Shown: positions 20,346-32,819 of the stretch, piece after piece
Position numbering within the stretch: the first letter of the stretch is position 1
Layout: every line of letters starts with the position of its first letter
Origin: Bryoerythrophyllum caledonicum
Taxonomy: Eukaryota; Streptophyta; Bryopsida; Pottiales; Pottiaceae
Length of the DNA: 64,000 bases
Reading direction: 5' to 3'
Assembly (NCBI GenBank): GCA_963971425.1
Contig: OZ020517.1
Coordinates: 17,636,904-17,700,903 of the forward strand
Program-made: the position numbers and the translations under genes
The notes under the pieces: model-generated
Told to the model about the DNA's origin: nothing
The model's input: the letters and a program-made list of their open reading frames with translations, nothing else
Databases searched by the model: none

Positions 20346-20405
20346 CTCAATCAAAATGTCCTTTCTAAAAGATTGTTTATCGTATCAAAATTGAATTGCA
20401 CCTTT

Positions 20406-20410
20406 GTATT
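20406..20410. repeat. Target duplication GTATT, left of the tandem retroelement
   Basis: Directly precedes the first LTR. Identical to 55607-55611, directly after the third LTR. Confidence 0.85.
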
Positions 20411-20584
20411 TATAAAGCCTAAATCCTAAAAATGGTTTTTTTAAGAAAATTAAGTGTAAAAAGGATTGTAGATATATGGAAAATTAAATAATCAATGATT
20501 AAGTTTACATTAAATAGTTAATTAACCAAAAAGTGTCTCTTCATATCTAAGAAATAAGAGATAATGGGAAAAGGGTTGAACTTG

Positions 20585-21082
20585 CACCCTTTGGAAAGGG
20601 TGTGCCTTTTCATAAGTAGATATGAATGGATGCGAGGATCAAGTGAAGTTAGTTTTAACGGTTAGTTGTTGAAAAAACCGTTTTTCCAAGAGGTGTGCCT
20701 CTTGGATTTGAGTAGAATGAGCTTGAATTTTTAGCATTCTTGGCCATTTCCATAGACATTCCTTGGAGGAAGATTGGAGTGAGCCCTAGCTTAGGTGAAA
20801 AAGCTAGCAATTGAAGAAATCTCTTATGTTGTAAAAGTATTATGTTATGTGTGAAATTATTAATATATAATTATTATTGAATTTGCATATGTAAAGTCTT
20901 GTGTGTGACTTAATTAATATGTATAATTGCAATAATATTAGTGCTTCATAGAATAAATTTGACATTGTGTTTGTAAATGCAATTATATGCAAGAGGTATT
21001 AATTGTGAATAAATTCCTATGCATAAATGCATTATTTATTTATTTAGATCTCCATTGTAGAAATTAGGATACTATCCTAATT
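20585..21082. other. Short hairpins in the LTR
   Basis: Three perfect dyads: CACCCTT-tgga-AAGGGTG (20585-20602), CCAAGAGG-tgtg-CCTCTTGG (20686-20705) and AATTAGGAT-act-ATCCTAATT (21062-21082). They are present in all three LTRs. Confidence 0.75.
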
Positions 21083-21343
21083 AATTATGTGACATGAAAT
21101 TGTGTGTATTAATGAATTAAATTTAATGTATTGCATATGAGTGAAATATGAATATTTAATATTAAAACTTCAAGAGATAAAGTTAGGGAAGATCCTAACT
21201 ATGTCAAAGTGACATTGTGAATATTAATGTAATAATTCTAAGTGTATGTAAGGCATTTAGAAATTAATTTGAAGTAAGAAACTAATGCATTAATGTGAGA
21301 AATGCATAAGTAATTAATGTTAGATTTAAGTTTGAGTGTGGAA

Positions 21344-21665
21344 ACTTAAGTATTAAGTCATAAGACGGGAGTCTTGTGCATGTGTAAATAAGTAAACTTA
21401 AGTCTAAAGTGGAATAGAACTTAAGTTTAAGTTAGAAAACTTAAGTCTAGAAGAATAGGACTTAAGTCTAAATGTGAAAGAACTTAAGTATAAACGATAG
21501 GACTTAAGTCTAAGTGTTAGGACTTAAGTCTACAGTGAGGGAAAACTTAAGTTTGGATGATAGAACTTAAGTTTGAGTTAGAAAACTTAAGTCAGACAAG
21601 TATAAGAGTGAAGATACTCTTTTGGCATTCAAGTCTTGAGGACTAATAGATAGTTAGACTTAAGT
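21344..21665. repeat. Cluster of twelve ACTTAAGT palindromes in the LTR
   Basis: The 8-bp palindrome ACTTAAGT occurs 12 times in 322 bp, often as GGACTTAAGTCT or AAACTTAAGTTT, at irregular spacing of about 16-60 bp. The same cluster is in the other LTRs (from 38058 and about 54771). Confidence 0.9.
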
Positions 21666-22186
21666 CGGGACTTAGAATATGATTAATTAGGAACTTAATC
21701 TAACTTGTATGTTGTTTGAACTTAATACTTGTAATGAATGCGTGAGCGGATTGGACGCACGTGAAAAGTGAAGCAAATTATATGAGGTAAATTTGTAAAT
21801 TTAAATGAAATTAATTAAGGAGCAAACAATGAGTGCAATGGATAGTATCCATGAGCCGAAGATGGCAAAAATTAAGAAACTAACCAACATGTACATTCAT
21901 AGTTAATTCAAGAGCAAGGCTCTTTAGAGGAGCAAGGCTCTACTTAAGCATATAAATCCTTGGGATTAATACCTTGAGAATGGAATGCCAAGTGTGAGGC
22001 ATTTTAAGGCATAACTTCATAAAAACAAGTGCATAAACTTAAGTGATTCAATAAAAGATAACTTTTGACCTACAATTAAAGACAAACTACTTAACATTTG
22101 ATGCTAGACCATCCCGGGACGAGGGACTTGGATCAAGAGTGATTCTTGGATTTTTTGGAGAGTGGAATTTTTGTGCTACATTTTTT

Positions 22187-22204
22187 TGGCGACCATACTG
22201 GGGA
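22187..22204 (+). other. Primer-binding site, copy 1
   Basis: TGGCGACCATACTGGGGA lies six bases after the LTR. TGGCGAC....CTGGGGA is the form known in Tat/Ogre elements. Confidence 0.75.
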
Positions 22205-22403
22205 TGGTACCGCCAAGTGTCAAGTAATTTTTATTAAAGAAAGTTGTCATTATTTGAGTTGAGTACTTAAGTATTACTGTGAATTAAAGTGTAGAAATGA
22301 ACGAGAAGGTTCATCATAAAAAATACAAAAATTAAAGGTTCGATCCAAAAGTGAATTGGACATTCCTAGTGTGAGATTCCATGGGAGACAAGGTTAACAG
22401 AAC

Positions 22404-22900
22404 ATGTCTTTTCCATGGGAAATTAATGTAGAAAGTCTAAGTGATTTCTTCAAAGGACCATATTTATTTAGGGCTCTATATCATGTTTATAGAGGTTCGT
22501 ATTATGGTCAAGGTTTTCGATTTTATGGAGCGCACCCAAAAGTTGATAAAAACTTTAAGGAAAAGTTTGAACAACTATCGATGGAAATTAAACAAATAAT
22601 TCTAAATAAAGTGTGGAATAAAAGCAAAGGATTTAATGAAGTAATTGTCAAGAAAAAGACATTATGTTTTAAATACCAACTACAATTTCTTTTTGTTCAA
22701 TAGGGTAGATTAAAACTTCAATCCCAACCCTTAATTTCTAAAGGTATTGGAGCTTGGAACGGATATAAGTTTGATAACGAAACTTATATTTTTATTTATA
22801 GTAAACTTAATTTCCAGACTAAGGTGTTTTTTCCAGATTTCTTGTCTAAAGATCCAAAACTTCCCGTGATTATAGCTTTTGATTTATTATGTCTTTAATC
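22404..22900 (+). mobile_element. ORF1-like region upstream of gag, copy 1
   Basis: A coding-like stretch beginning MSFPWEINVESLSDFFKG, with aromatic-rich motifs (YLFRALYHVYRGSYYGQGF). Ogre-type elements carry an extra ORF in this position; the function of that protein is unknown to me. The region is broken. Confidence 0.6.
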
Positions 22901-23449
22901 AATGAGTCTTGAAAACAAGACACCTAAGGACTTAAGAACTAGGTTGAAAAGATTGTTGATCCAAGTTCTTTTGCCCAAAGATTTGAGTCAAAATTAGAAA
23001 CACCAATATTTACTCACAGTGAAGCAAAAGAATCTATTGACCATTTTCTTAATGACAGACCCTCGGAAAATGAGTTTGAAAAACATAAGTTTTGTAAGGA
23101 AATATTAGAAGCATTTAGCTAAATTCTTAGACCTACTACGTTAAATTTTGACATACAAGAAGAGATTGACCAATCTGGTGTGGAGGAAGAGGAAGTTAAG
23201 TATAATCCTATTAAAGAGGAAGAATTCGACGTGAGTGGGCAAAGTGAGCCTAAAGGAGGTGAAAGTAAACTTAACAGTGTTAGTAAAGAAGAAGAACACT
23301 GAGAACCACCATCACGAGTAGAGAGTCCCGTTGGATATTCCTCAGGTACTTCTGGGAGGACTTCTCCTTCTGACACTTCTTCTGTTAATTCTACCTCTAG
23401 CAGGTCCTCATTATCTTCACCACCTTCAACCCCTCCTACTCCTCACGAC

Positions 23450-24661
23450 CTTTTGGTTGATCCCGTTGCTATGGCGCATCCTAGGATGCTTAATATAGCT
23501 CCATTTTCCATATTCTGTGGAGATTTAGGAGAGGATCCAGATTCCTACTTTGAAAGATTCCAAGTAGTAGCAATAGCTAACAATCTAGCAGTTGATAAGT
23601 ATATCACTAGTTTTCCTGGTAATCTACTATGGGAAGCTCAGAGGTAGTATGCAACATTAAATCCTCGACGAGCAGAGTGGGATATTTTGAAAGATGCATT
23701 TTTGGCCAGGTTTAGACCTCAGTCTTATCATAACACCTTGCAAGATCAATTACAAAGTTTTCAGATGTATTCTACTGAATCTATAGCGGGTTACTATACT
23801 CGACTTAAGAATTTGTTACATAGACGGAGGGATAATGAGATGTCCGAGTCATGGATTGCAAATATATTCACCAGAGGATTATTAGATCCTTTGTGTATCT
23901 ATCAAATCAAACTTTCTAATCATGCAAACTTAACTGCAGCATATGAGGCTGCCAGAAATTGGGAAGCTGCTATGAAGAGATCTAATATGTTGTATCAAAA
24001 TAGAAGAGTTACACAACCAGATATTCAATATATGCCTATACCTTACTCAATAGAAATGGATAGAAGTGGAAGAGACTACTATCCTAAAACAATAACCCAA
24101 CAACCTCAATTAATGTTACCAGGACTAATCTCATATAGAGAGAAGCAGTTAGCTTTAATGCCTGTTAGCAATGAAAAAACTGAAATCCAAGCTTTACAAA
24201 ATCAATTCAGGGAATTGTCAGTTCAAATTAATGATGGAAAGAATAAGAGACCTAAGGCTACAAACCAAAGAACTAATATTTGGTGTAGTAACTGTAAAGG
24301 GCATGGACACTTAAGTACAGAGTGTCGATATCCTATTGGGGGAATCCCTAAACTTAAGTGTGCTTATTGTGGTGCAAAGGGCCATGATATAACTACTTGT
24401 AGAAATATCAAAGAAGTTAAGGCCTTGGTGCAAGAGCAACCTGTACAAAGTAATAATAATAAAAAAGTCCCTTATAGGATTACTTCTAAACAACCCTTTA
24501 CCAAACTCGGTGACAATAGATGTCCCAGTGGGACCAATGGATATAGTCAACATACGGTTTGGAAAGGACCATCTAATCAAGATAAGAATAAGGGAGTTGT
24601 ATGTTTTAGGTGTGGAGAGTCGGGTCATTACTCAAGGGAATGTCCAAATCCACGACAATAA
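23450..24661 (+). mobile_element. Gag region, copy 1
   Basis: The core has EDPDSYFERFQVVAIANNL and WDILKDAFLARFRPQSY-type gag motifs, then YTRLKNLLHRR. Three CCHC zinc knuckles follow: CSNCKGHGHLSTEC, CAYCGAKGHDITTC and CFRCGESGHYSREC. Gag forms the particle and binds RNA. The region is broken. Confidence 0.85.
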
Positions 24662-24799
24662 GTGGGATATAATCCAGTTTGTGGAAGATGTGGACAACTT
24701 GGTCATGTTTCTACTTATTACACTGTTGTTATCACATAATTTCCTAATGTAAGAAAACAAGTTCACATTCAAGAGGTAGAATCCTCTAATGCTAGAGAT

Positions 24800-25183
24800 G
24801 TGAATTATCTGGCTGTTGATACACCCCAAGATGTTTTTATTACTAGATCACAAGCTAGAAAAGCTAAGGAACAAGAGCCAATTAGTAGTTCAGAGAGTGA
24901 TTACAGTAAAGTTAAACTTAATCCTGTGCTTAGTAGACAAATGCCCACTATACTTAAGAAACCTGAACCACCTAAACCCAATCCAGAAACAATAGATATA
25001 ACAAATAGTGATTCCCATACCAACATTAGGCGAGAGCCTATACAACCAAAAGATGTATCTCCACCTAAGGATAAGCCAAATATTCCAACAAAGTTGTTGG
25101 AACAACCTACTTTTTATAGACCTTCAAAGTCTATTGTTAAAGAACCATCATTGACATTGAAAAAAGAAAACATCATAGAATGA
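24800..25183 (+). mobile_element. Gag-protease linker ORF, copy 1
   Basis: 127 residues, rich in P, K, S and E (for example KKPEPPKPNPETIDI), with no globular domain apparent. It lies between gag and protease, where Tat/Ogre elements have a variable linker. Confidence 0.6.
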
Positions 25184-25272
25184 TGGAATTAGCTGTTGGG
25201 ATGAATCCTTATGATATCCTTATAGATTTGGATAGACTACAACCTCAGATTTCCTTAAGATAGTTACTTGCT

Positions 25273-25842
25273 TTGTCACCATCTTGTAAGAATGAATTAA
25301 CATCCTCTTTAATAAGGAAAAGAGCCAAAATAATTGAGGATACCAATGTTAAGAACGCTAAACCAAAAATAAACAAAGAGACAAGCAAACTTCAGCCTGA
25401 GATTGTAAGTGTCCATGATATCTCTTTTGATCCAGGAGCACCTACAGTTGATGTCATTATAGATAGAACTTTAGTTGATGGAGTCCAAATTGATAGTGGG
25501 AGTAGTGTTAATCTTATGAATGTTAACACTATGGAAGAGTTAGGTATAACTAACATAGTACCTACTCCTATTATCTTAAGAATGGGAGACCAAAGCCGAG
25601 TGAAACCATTAGGTAAATTATTGCAATTAAATACCATAATTGGTGAGATTGACTATAAAGTTGATTATATTATTTTTAAAGTAACTGAGTCTATATCCAC
25701 TTACCCTATTCTCCTTGGCAGACCTTGGTTATCCTTAGCCAAAGCTAAAGATGACTGGGATAAAGGGAGGTTAACAATAGGGGAGGGTAAAAGTAAAATA
25801 GTGCTACCTATCTTTCCAGTGGAGTACCACGGAGAAACTTAG
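25273..25842 (+). mobile_element. Aspartic protease region, copy 1
   Basis: Contains VDGVQIDSGSSVNLM (the D-S-G active-site type), PIILRMGDQSRVKPLG and YPILLGRPWLSLAKA (flap/ILGRPW type), typical of retropepsins of plant gypsy elements. It processes the Gag-Pol polyprotein. Confidence 0.85.
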
Positions 25843-26214
25843 AATGAGGATTCAGATTGGACCACTGAGGTAGACTCTGAATCTGAACCTGGTGACACTA
25901 ATAAAATCCAAGATATGCCTACTATTAAAAGTTTAGGTCCTGGAGAATACTTTATTCCTCCTAGTCAGATGGATGACTCAGATGCAGCCATAGAAGCATG
26001 GCCAAATGCCCCAATATATAATGTGACAATTGAAAAAGAGTCAGATAAGGAACTTCCTTACGTAAGTGATTTAGAGGAATTACTGGGTGAATAGAAGACA
26101 CCTATTGTCAGACCTTTAATAAAAAATACTGTAGAAATAAACTTAGGAACTAAAAAAGATCCTAAGCCAATAAAAATATATGATGGATTACAACCTCAAG
26201 AATATGATGAGTGG

Positions 26215-28925
26215 TTGGAGTTTTTTAAGAAGGAGAAAGATGCCTTTGCTTGGACATATAAAGACTTAAAAGGCATACCTCCAAATGTTTGTCAACATCG
26301 TATTATCCTAGAAGCAGATGCTAAATCTGTTAGGCAAAGACAATACATGATGAACCCAAAGTATTCCTTAATGGTCAAAGAGGAAATTGATAAATTATTG
26401 GAGTGTAATTTCATTTATCCCGTACCATTTAGCGAGTGGATATCACCTATTGCCATAGTACCTAAGAAAAATGGTAAGATTCGCATTTGTCAAGATTTTA
26501 GGCAGTTGAACAAATCCACTAAGAAAGATTTCTTTCCCTTACCATTTTCTGATGCAGTTCTAGATGGTGTAGCTGGGCATGAGTGCTACTCTTTCCTAGA
26601 TGGATTTTCGGGCTATAACCAAGTTCAAATAGCTCTGGAGGATAGACCATTAACCACCTTCACCACAGATTGGAGAACCTTTGCATATAATGTTATGCCC
26701 TTTGGACTGTGCAACGCACCTGCAACTTTCCAAAGAGTTATGACACAAGTCTTTACAAAATACCTAAGAAAATTTATGGAGATATTTTTAGATGACTTCT
26801 GTGTATTTGGATCTAAGGAAGATCATCCAAAGGCATTAAAGCAATGTTTCGACAATTGTCGAGAGTATGGAATATCCCTAAATGTTGCTAAGTCTGAGTT
26901 TGCCACTGTATGTGGTAAATTATTAGGTCATGTTGTCTCAAAAGAAGGGATCGTAGTTGATCCTGACAAAGTAGCAGTTATAATCACAATGGAAATCCTT
27001 GAGCACTTAACTGCACTTAAAGGATTTCTTGGTGCCACTGGGTATTATAGGAGATTTATATATAGATTTGCATTTATAGCTGCACCTTTGAATGCTTTAA
27101 CTAAACAAATCCTTATACCTAGAGTTTGGTCAGATGACTGTACTAAGGCTTTTAATAAGTTAAAACGCCGGCTTAGCAAAGCACCAATCTTAATTCCTCC
27201 AGATTGGGACAAATCTTTTGAAGTTTATGTTGATGCTTCCAATGTGGCAATTGGAAGTGTCTTGAGTCAGAAAAATAGTAAAGGTCATGATAGACCTATA
27301 TATTTTGCCAGTCGCCAATTAAGTGCTGTTGAGAGAAATTACTCTGTCACTGAACGTGAAGGTTTGGGAATGATCTTTTCTATTCAAAAATTTAGACATT
27401 ACTTATTGGGATATAAGTTCACTTTCCACATTGATTATGATGCTTTAAAGTACATGATCAATAAACCTCAATTGAGTGGACGGATTGCAAGATGGGTTCT
27501 ACATTTACAAGAGTTTGACTTTACCATTAATGTGAGACCTGGGAAGATCCATCAAAATGCAGATTTCTTATCTAGACTTAGTGAGACAATCAATCCAGAA
27601 TCTATTGATGATAGCTTTCCAGATGCACATATCTTTGAAGTTAAAGATGGTATAGAAATACTTGACATAATCCCTCAAGAATATGCAGATATTATCTATT
27701 ATTTAACTAAAGGGATTTTCCCCATTGACTACACTACTAAAGATAAAGCAAGGTTAGTACACCAATCCTTACCTTACACTATGATTAGTGGAGTTCTTTA
27801 TAAAAAAGGAAAAGATGATATACTTAGAAGATGTGGAAATCCTAATGAAGTGCCTATGGTTTTACAAGGATATCACACCGATGTATGTGGTGGCCATTTT
27901 GCGGGGTGGGCTACGGCTCAAAAAGCGTTAAGGACAAGCTATTGGTGGCCTATGCTTTTTTTCGATGCTACTACCTACGTTAAGAAATGTGACCCTTGCC
28001 AAAGAGTTGGTAAACCTACAGCTACTAAGGCTTTGCCTTTGACACCAATTTTAGCCCAAATCCCTTTTGAGAAATGGGAATAGACTTTGTAGGCCCCATT
28101 AATCCACCTAGTCGGGTAGGACAAAAATATTACATCCTAGTTGCCACAGAGTATGTAACTAAGTGGGTTGAAGCCGTAGCAACTAAGACAAATGATGCAG
28201 ATACTGTAGCAAAGTTTATTTATGAAAATATTATTGCTATATTTGGTTGCCCCAAGGAGATTGTAAGTGATAGAAGGACTCACTTTATTAATGATACTAT
28301 TGCAAAAATGTTACAACGATATTTTATTAAGCATCGTAAGTCATCTCCCTATTATCTCAGAGCTAATGGGCAAACCGAGAAGTCTAATGGTATTCTTTGT
28401 AAAATAATAACAAAAACATTAGAAAGAAATGCATCAAATTGGGATTATGAGTTAACTAATGCTTTGTGGGCCTACCGTTGTACCATTAAAACTACAACTA
28501 AGGCTACTCCATTTTCATTGGTCTATGGCTTGGAGGCCATGCTACCAATTGAAGTGGAACTATCATCATTAAGGGTTGCTATTTCTCAAAGATTGGGAGA
28601 TTTGGCTTCCTTAAGGGAACGTCTAGATAATTTAGAGCGACTCGATGAGATTCAAGCACAAGCTTACATGAATATGGAAGCAATTCAAAAGCAACGGAAA
28701 ACTTACTATGATAGTAAGCTACAACCAAAAATATTAAAAGATAATGATCTAGTCTTACTCTATGATAGTAGATTCTAGAAATTTCCAGGAAAATTAAAAT
28801 GAGGTGGTTTGGTCCATATCGGATACTTAAGTCTTATCCTAATGGATCTGTTGAGTTACAAGATTTTGCAGGGAATATCCGTGCAATAAGATACAACGGT
28901 TACAGATTGAAAAAATATGTAACTT
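26215..28925 (+). mobile_element. RT, RNase H and integrase region, copy 1
   Basis: RT blocks: YPVPFSEWISPIAIVPKKNG, CQDFRQLNKSTKKDFFPLPF, YSFLDGFSGYNQVQI, VMPFGLCNAPATFQRVM and IFLDDFCVFG (catalytic LDDF). RNase H: FEVYVDASNVAIGSVLSQ and YSVTEREGLGMIF. Integrase: zinc finger HTDVCGGHF...CDPCQRVGKP, then core GIDFVGPINPPSR, IVSDRRTHFI and ANGQTEKSNGI (D,D,E). The C-terminal stretch reaches about 28925. It makes and inserts the DNA copy in the nucleus. Broken; a few interruptions. Confidence 0.9.
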
Positions 28926-28943
28926 GAGGGCAAGTTAAGCATT

Positions 28944-28953
28944 AAGAAGGGGG
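28944..28953 (+). other. PPT-like AAGAAGGGGG just after pol, copy 1
   Basis: TAAGAAGGGGG occurs here and again at the true 3' PPT (37112-37121), on either side of the 3' accessory region. Confidence 0.6.
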
Positions 28954-31121
28954 TAGGACCTCCAAGATGTGACCTTTTATGCGGTCCGGAATGACCCTAA
29001 ACTACCTAGGTGAAAGTAAGAAATAATGGCAAAGTTTTGAAGTCTAAGTGAAGGTGATTTTTAACTTTGCATTAAAAAATTTCTTACTTGATGGGATAGG
29101 TCACAAGTTGCTAATAAAGTTACTTGTGTGGTAAATAAAAAATAAAAAATAAATAATAAATAAAAATAAAATTACATAATAGTGCCTCATGAAGAAAGTG
29201 AAAAATAAAGCAACAAGTTGGGAAAGTACCCTCAACAAGTTAATTTTTAAAGTGATTAAATGACTCTACATTTCTTGAACGAAAGTGGAAAAATATCTAA
29301 AAGATTTAGAAGCAATATGAGTTTGAATAAGTTAAACACTTAAGACTTCATAATAAAAACTTTTTTTGGATTTTAGAAGATTTTTGAGAGATCACTAAAA
29401 TAACCATTTGTTTATGTTAAAAAATAAAAACGAAAATAAAAAGAAATTTTTGAGTAGAATTCTCAAATTTACAAGTGGTAAAACTTTTTAGACATGATGG
29501 CATGAGTATGTACTTAAGAAAAAAGTTAATGAGTAAGATTGACAAAATAAATGCAAGATAAAAAAGAGTTAAGTCTCGACCCACTTTAATTTTAACTAGA
29601 AACCGTGAGTGTAAGCTCATTGAAGCTGAGATTATGCACTTAAGGGAAATCAGAAAAGCGTGAAAACAAATTAATGGTTGAAAGGAGACAAACTCTGTTG
29701 GAGCTACTTTCCACATGGATGCCAGACAAGGAGCCGAACGCATGATCATGGAAAAATTACAAGAAAACGAAGATTTGATCTTGACAATGATGAATGGTGT
29801 CAAAATCAGAGATATTGACACGTTCCGTTGATCTGGTAAGTTACACTCGTTGAATTAATCATCATGCAGACTCGTCAAGAACGAGTAAAAGGAGTTATTT
29901 TTCTGCCTGTTGATGTCCGCCATAGCTGCGAAGTTGAGAGAGCATGGGGGAAACTGAGAGTGTAGAAAACCATGTGTTGTGAGAGAGTAGGGAAACTTGA
30001 CTTTGTAATTCATAACAAAACTCGCGAGATAGTGCGTGAACATCTTGCGCCGAGACAAGCAACTGAGGTATGTGCTTCAAACATTTTGTGATGGCTGGAA
30101 GTTGATTTTCACACCAACCTTGTAAGTTGATTTCTGCACAGACTAACGGAAAGGTGTGTAACAGACGAGAAAAAACTGCGGTTGGGAGCCAAGACCAAAC
30201 CCTGTTGAGGTAAACAATGCTGACTCACTCATAGGAAGTAATATAATGACTGACTCACTCATAGGAAGTAATATAATGACTGACTCACTCATAGGAAGTA
30301 ATATAATGACTGCCAAAATTGAAGAACAAAGTTAGTAAGTTCATCTTGTGTATAACCGTCAAGAAGTTTAAACTGAAAAGTTCAGTCGAACTAAGAAATG
30401 TTATGACAGTTAAGAAAAATAAATCTTTGGAATTATAAAGTAGTTATGAATCAGAGAAGCATCAAATGAAATTATCATGAATGAACACAGTTGTGAGAAG
30501 GTGAAGTCTCTGAGTTGAGTAAACAAACGTATACTCCAACACAATGGGGAGTATTCGTTGTAATCTCTCTGTCGTATATGAGTTAACAGGAACCCTAACA
30601 ATTTTTCCAAGAAAACAAAAAAATCAGACTTAAACCTAAAGACATTTAAGTTGTTGTGTGTGTGGGAATGGTGTTAAGCAGACTGAATTGTCAGAAGGGA
30701 GTGTAATCAGGAAAGAAAAAAGAGTATGTAAAAGTCTCAGTCTTTTTAGTAAGATTAGCGCTTAAGTGAACTTAATGTGTTTCAGTCTGCATGTGAAAAA
30801 ATAAAAAGTGCGGAAGTCGAAACTACATTTTTATGATTAAGTTGATAGAATACAGTCGTCAATAAGTTATGCCGAGTGAACAGCGAGGAAATAAAGAAAA
30901 ATAGAAGAAGAGTGACGAAGAAGACGAATATCGAAGGAATCCTCTTACCATGGTGATGCCAAGTTGGAGTATTGATGAGGCTTGCACCAGAGCAGACACA
31001 CAAGACAAGATGACGGCAGCCAAGAGCAGGAAAACCGACTTTCTGTTGGTCTCATCAGAAATGCACTACTTGACGGAAAAGGCAATGACAGCCAATCGCC
31101 AGAAATTTGGAGAGCACATGA
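28954..31121 (+). other. Noncoding part of the 3' region, copy 1
   Basis: AT-rich sequence with no convincing coding. Minus-strand ORFs here (for example 29417-29821) have no family. It contains the 30-bp triple repeat at 30221-30310. Confidence 0.5.
30221..30310. repeat. 30-bp unit in three perfect copies, copy 1
   Basis: The unit starts TGACTCACTCATAGGAAGTA and repeats three times without spacer. The same array is at 46935-47024 in copy 2. Confidence 0.95.
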
Positions 31122-32522
31122 TTGTGGCCGTTTATCATACAGAGATGGCCTGAACCGAATCTTCAACGAGCACGAGCGTTCATCATCACCAGTGACAGAG
31201 GGACCCTTGATGAATTTGTCATTGAAGACCAGGTGGTGGCGTTCGACCTCGCGACCATCAAGAGCCACTTTCCTGGATTGAGTGACAACGGGCCGACACT
31301 TGTGAATATTCCCCTCCTGGACCGTAAGACCCTGCGGAAGATCTTTGATGCGCTAAAGAGCGCGAAGGTTGACAAGAAAGATACGAAGAAAGGATACACA
31401 GTGACTAAGGCCAAGTCACGGTGGAAGGACTGGCTTCAATTCGTGAATCGACGATTGTTGATGTCACTACCAGGTCCAAACGTGATCTCATTCGAAGGGC
31501 TTGCAGTAGCTTACAGGGCTTGGCATGGTGATAGATTCAACTGGAGCAAGATCCTGTATGTGCACATCAAGTTGGAGATGGCGAGCAAGACCACCTGCCA
31601 CACGAAGTCCTACTTCTGCACCACCTACCTATCTGAGTTTTGTCCTGAATTACGGAAGCAAGGTTCATCTAAGCAGATGGAGGAGAAGAAGAAGACAACA
31701 CCAACTATCAAGAAGCGACCGAAGCGAGGTGAGAAAAGACAAGAGGAATCAGAGGATGAAGGAGAGACAGGGGCGCTGGATGTGCATAACATGCTTACCC
31801 CGGAGGCTCCAACTATCCAAATGAGAGAGATGCCCGAACCTCAGCCAGAGAGCGAAGAGCAGCGGACTCCCACCTCGGGCGCACAAAAGACCACCAAGAA
31901 GAAGGCGCGACGGGAGGCACCTACCGAGACTAGACCTGCACCTCAAAATCTGGCTGCTGCCTTGGAAGAGATAGAAGGAACCAAGAGCAGAGAGGCCGAT
32001 AAGGAGAAAGTGGAGGTCGTCATCGACTTGGAAGATGGAGAGAATACGACTTCTAAGGCGGAAGAAGTGGTTTCTACAAAAACCGCAGACCCAACCACCA
32101 GTTCGAAGGCAGCTGAGGAAGTGACGACTTCAAAAGCCTCGAAGGGTAAGGCCAAAGTGGACGAGAGAGTCGTTAACTTATCCAGAGGAAAGTCGACCAA
32201 GGATGATGTTATCTTGCCAGTGGGCAAGAAACAATTAGAGTTGTTGGTCGTGGAAAAGGATGATTTGATAAAGGAGTATCAAAGGACTAACGAGTCTATC
32301 TTCCTTGCCACTGAAGAATTGGAGTTTGCGCTTCAGAAGGAGAAGGTACGGGCTACAGCAGATGTGCGGAAGGTACAACAAGAAGCCGATGACTGGAAAC
32401 GCAAGCATGCTGAAGAACAGGTGCTGAGGAAAGCTAAGGAGCAGCTAAATGAGCAGTTAACGAACGAGAGGGATGAATTGAAGAAAGAAGTGGAACAGCA
32501 AGTCACTCACGTGACACACTAG
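31122..32522 (+). mobile_element. Accessory ORF 1 of the 3' region, copy 1 (466 aa)
   Basis: About 165 N-terminal residues look globular (DEFVIEDQVVAFDLATIKSH, FEGLAVAYRAWHGDRFNWSK, YVHIKLEMASK). A long K/E/T-rich disordered part follows (KKRPKRGEKRQEESEDEGE), then a C-terminal coiled coil (about 375-460: EKDDLIKEYQRTNES, EELEFALQKEK). Base composition is richer in G and C than the rest of the element. Extra ORFs are known in Tat-lineage elements. I recognise no precise family; a captured host sequence or a structural accessory protein are both possible. Confidence 0.6.
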
Positions 32523-32594
32523 AGGAAGAAATGTGTCGACCTGCAGGAACAAGCGAGACAAGCCCAAGGACGTGAGAAGGAGGTCCAAGACCTC

Positions 32595-32819
32595 ATGACC
32601 GAACGTGATCCAGCAGTTGCAGGAATGCGTAGAACGAAAGAATTGTACGAGAGTGAGCGAAGCCGTGGGGAGCAGTTTGCTAAAGAACTGGTGGAGCTCA
32701 AGCAACGGCATGCGAAAGAAGTCACGGATTTGCAAAAACAACATACCAAGGATGTTGGTGATTTGAAGGGGCAACATGCGCGAACGGTAGGAGACTTGAA
32801 GAAGCAAAGGAGTGAATAG
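32595..32819 (+). mobile_element. Accessory coiled-coil segment, copy 1
   Basis: 74 residues, almost all coiled coil, with an 11-residue repeat: LKQRHAKEVTD, LQKQHTKDVGD, LKGQHARTVGD, LKKQ. It follows the coiled-coil end of the previous ORF and appears to belong to the same old protein. Confidence 0.55.

Larger units (their letters stand above)
20411..22180 (+). repeat. First LTR
   Basis: 1,770 bp, AT-rich, ending GCTACA. It contains short hairpins near its 5' end and the ACTTAAGT cluster at 21344-21665. Confidence 0.92.

Noticed and set aside
29417-29821. Antisense ORF of 134 aa in the retroelement (also 46131-46535)
   Set aside because: Hydrophobic and low in complexity, in the AT-rich noncoding part; no family seen. 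Identical in copy 2 only because the copies are recent.
30221-30310. CRISPR-like direct repeats
   Set aside because: Three contiguous 30-bp copies with no spacers, inside a plant retroelement.
31163-31414. Antisense ORFs over the accessory ORFs (31163-31414, 31943-32227, 32457-32849)
   Set aside because: Shadow frames of the sense coiled-coil ORF; composition is its mirror.
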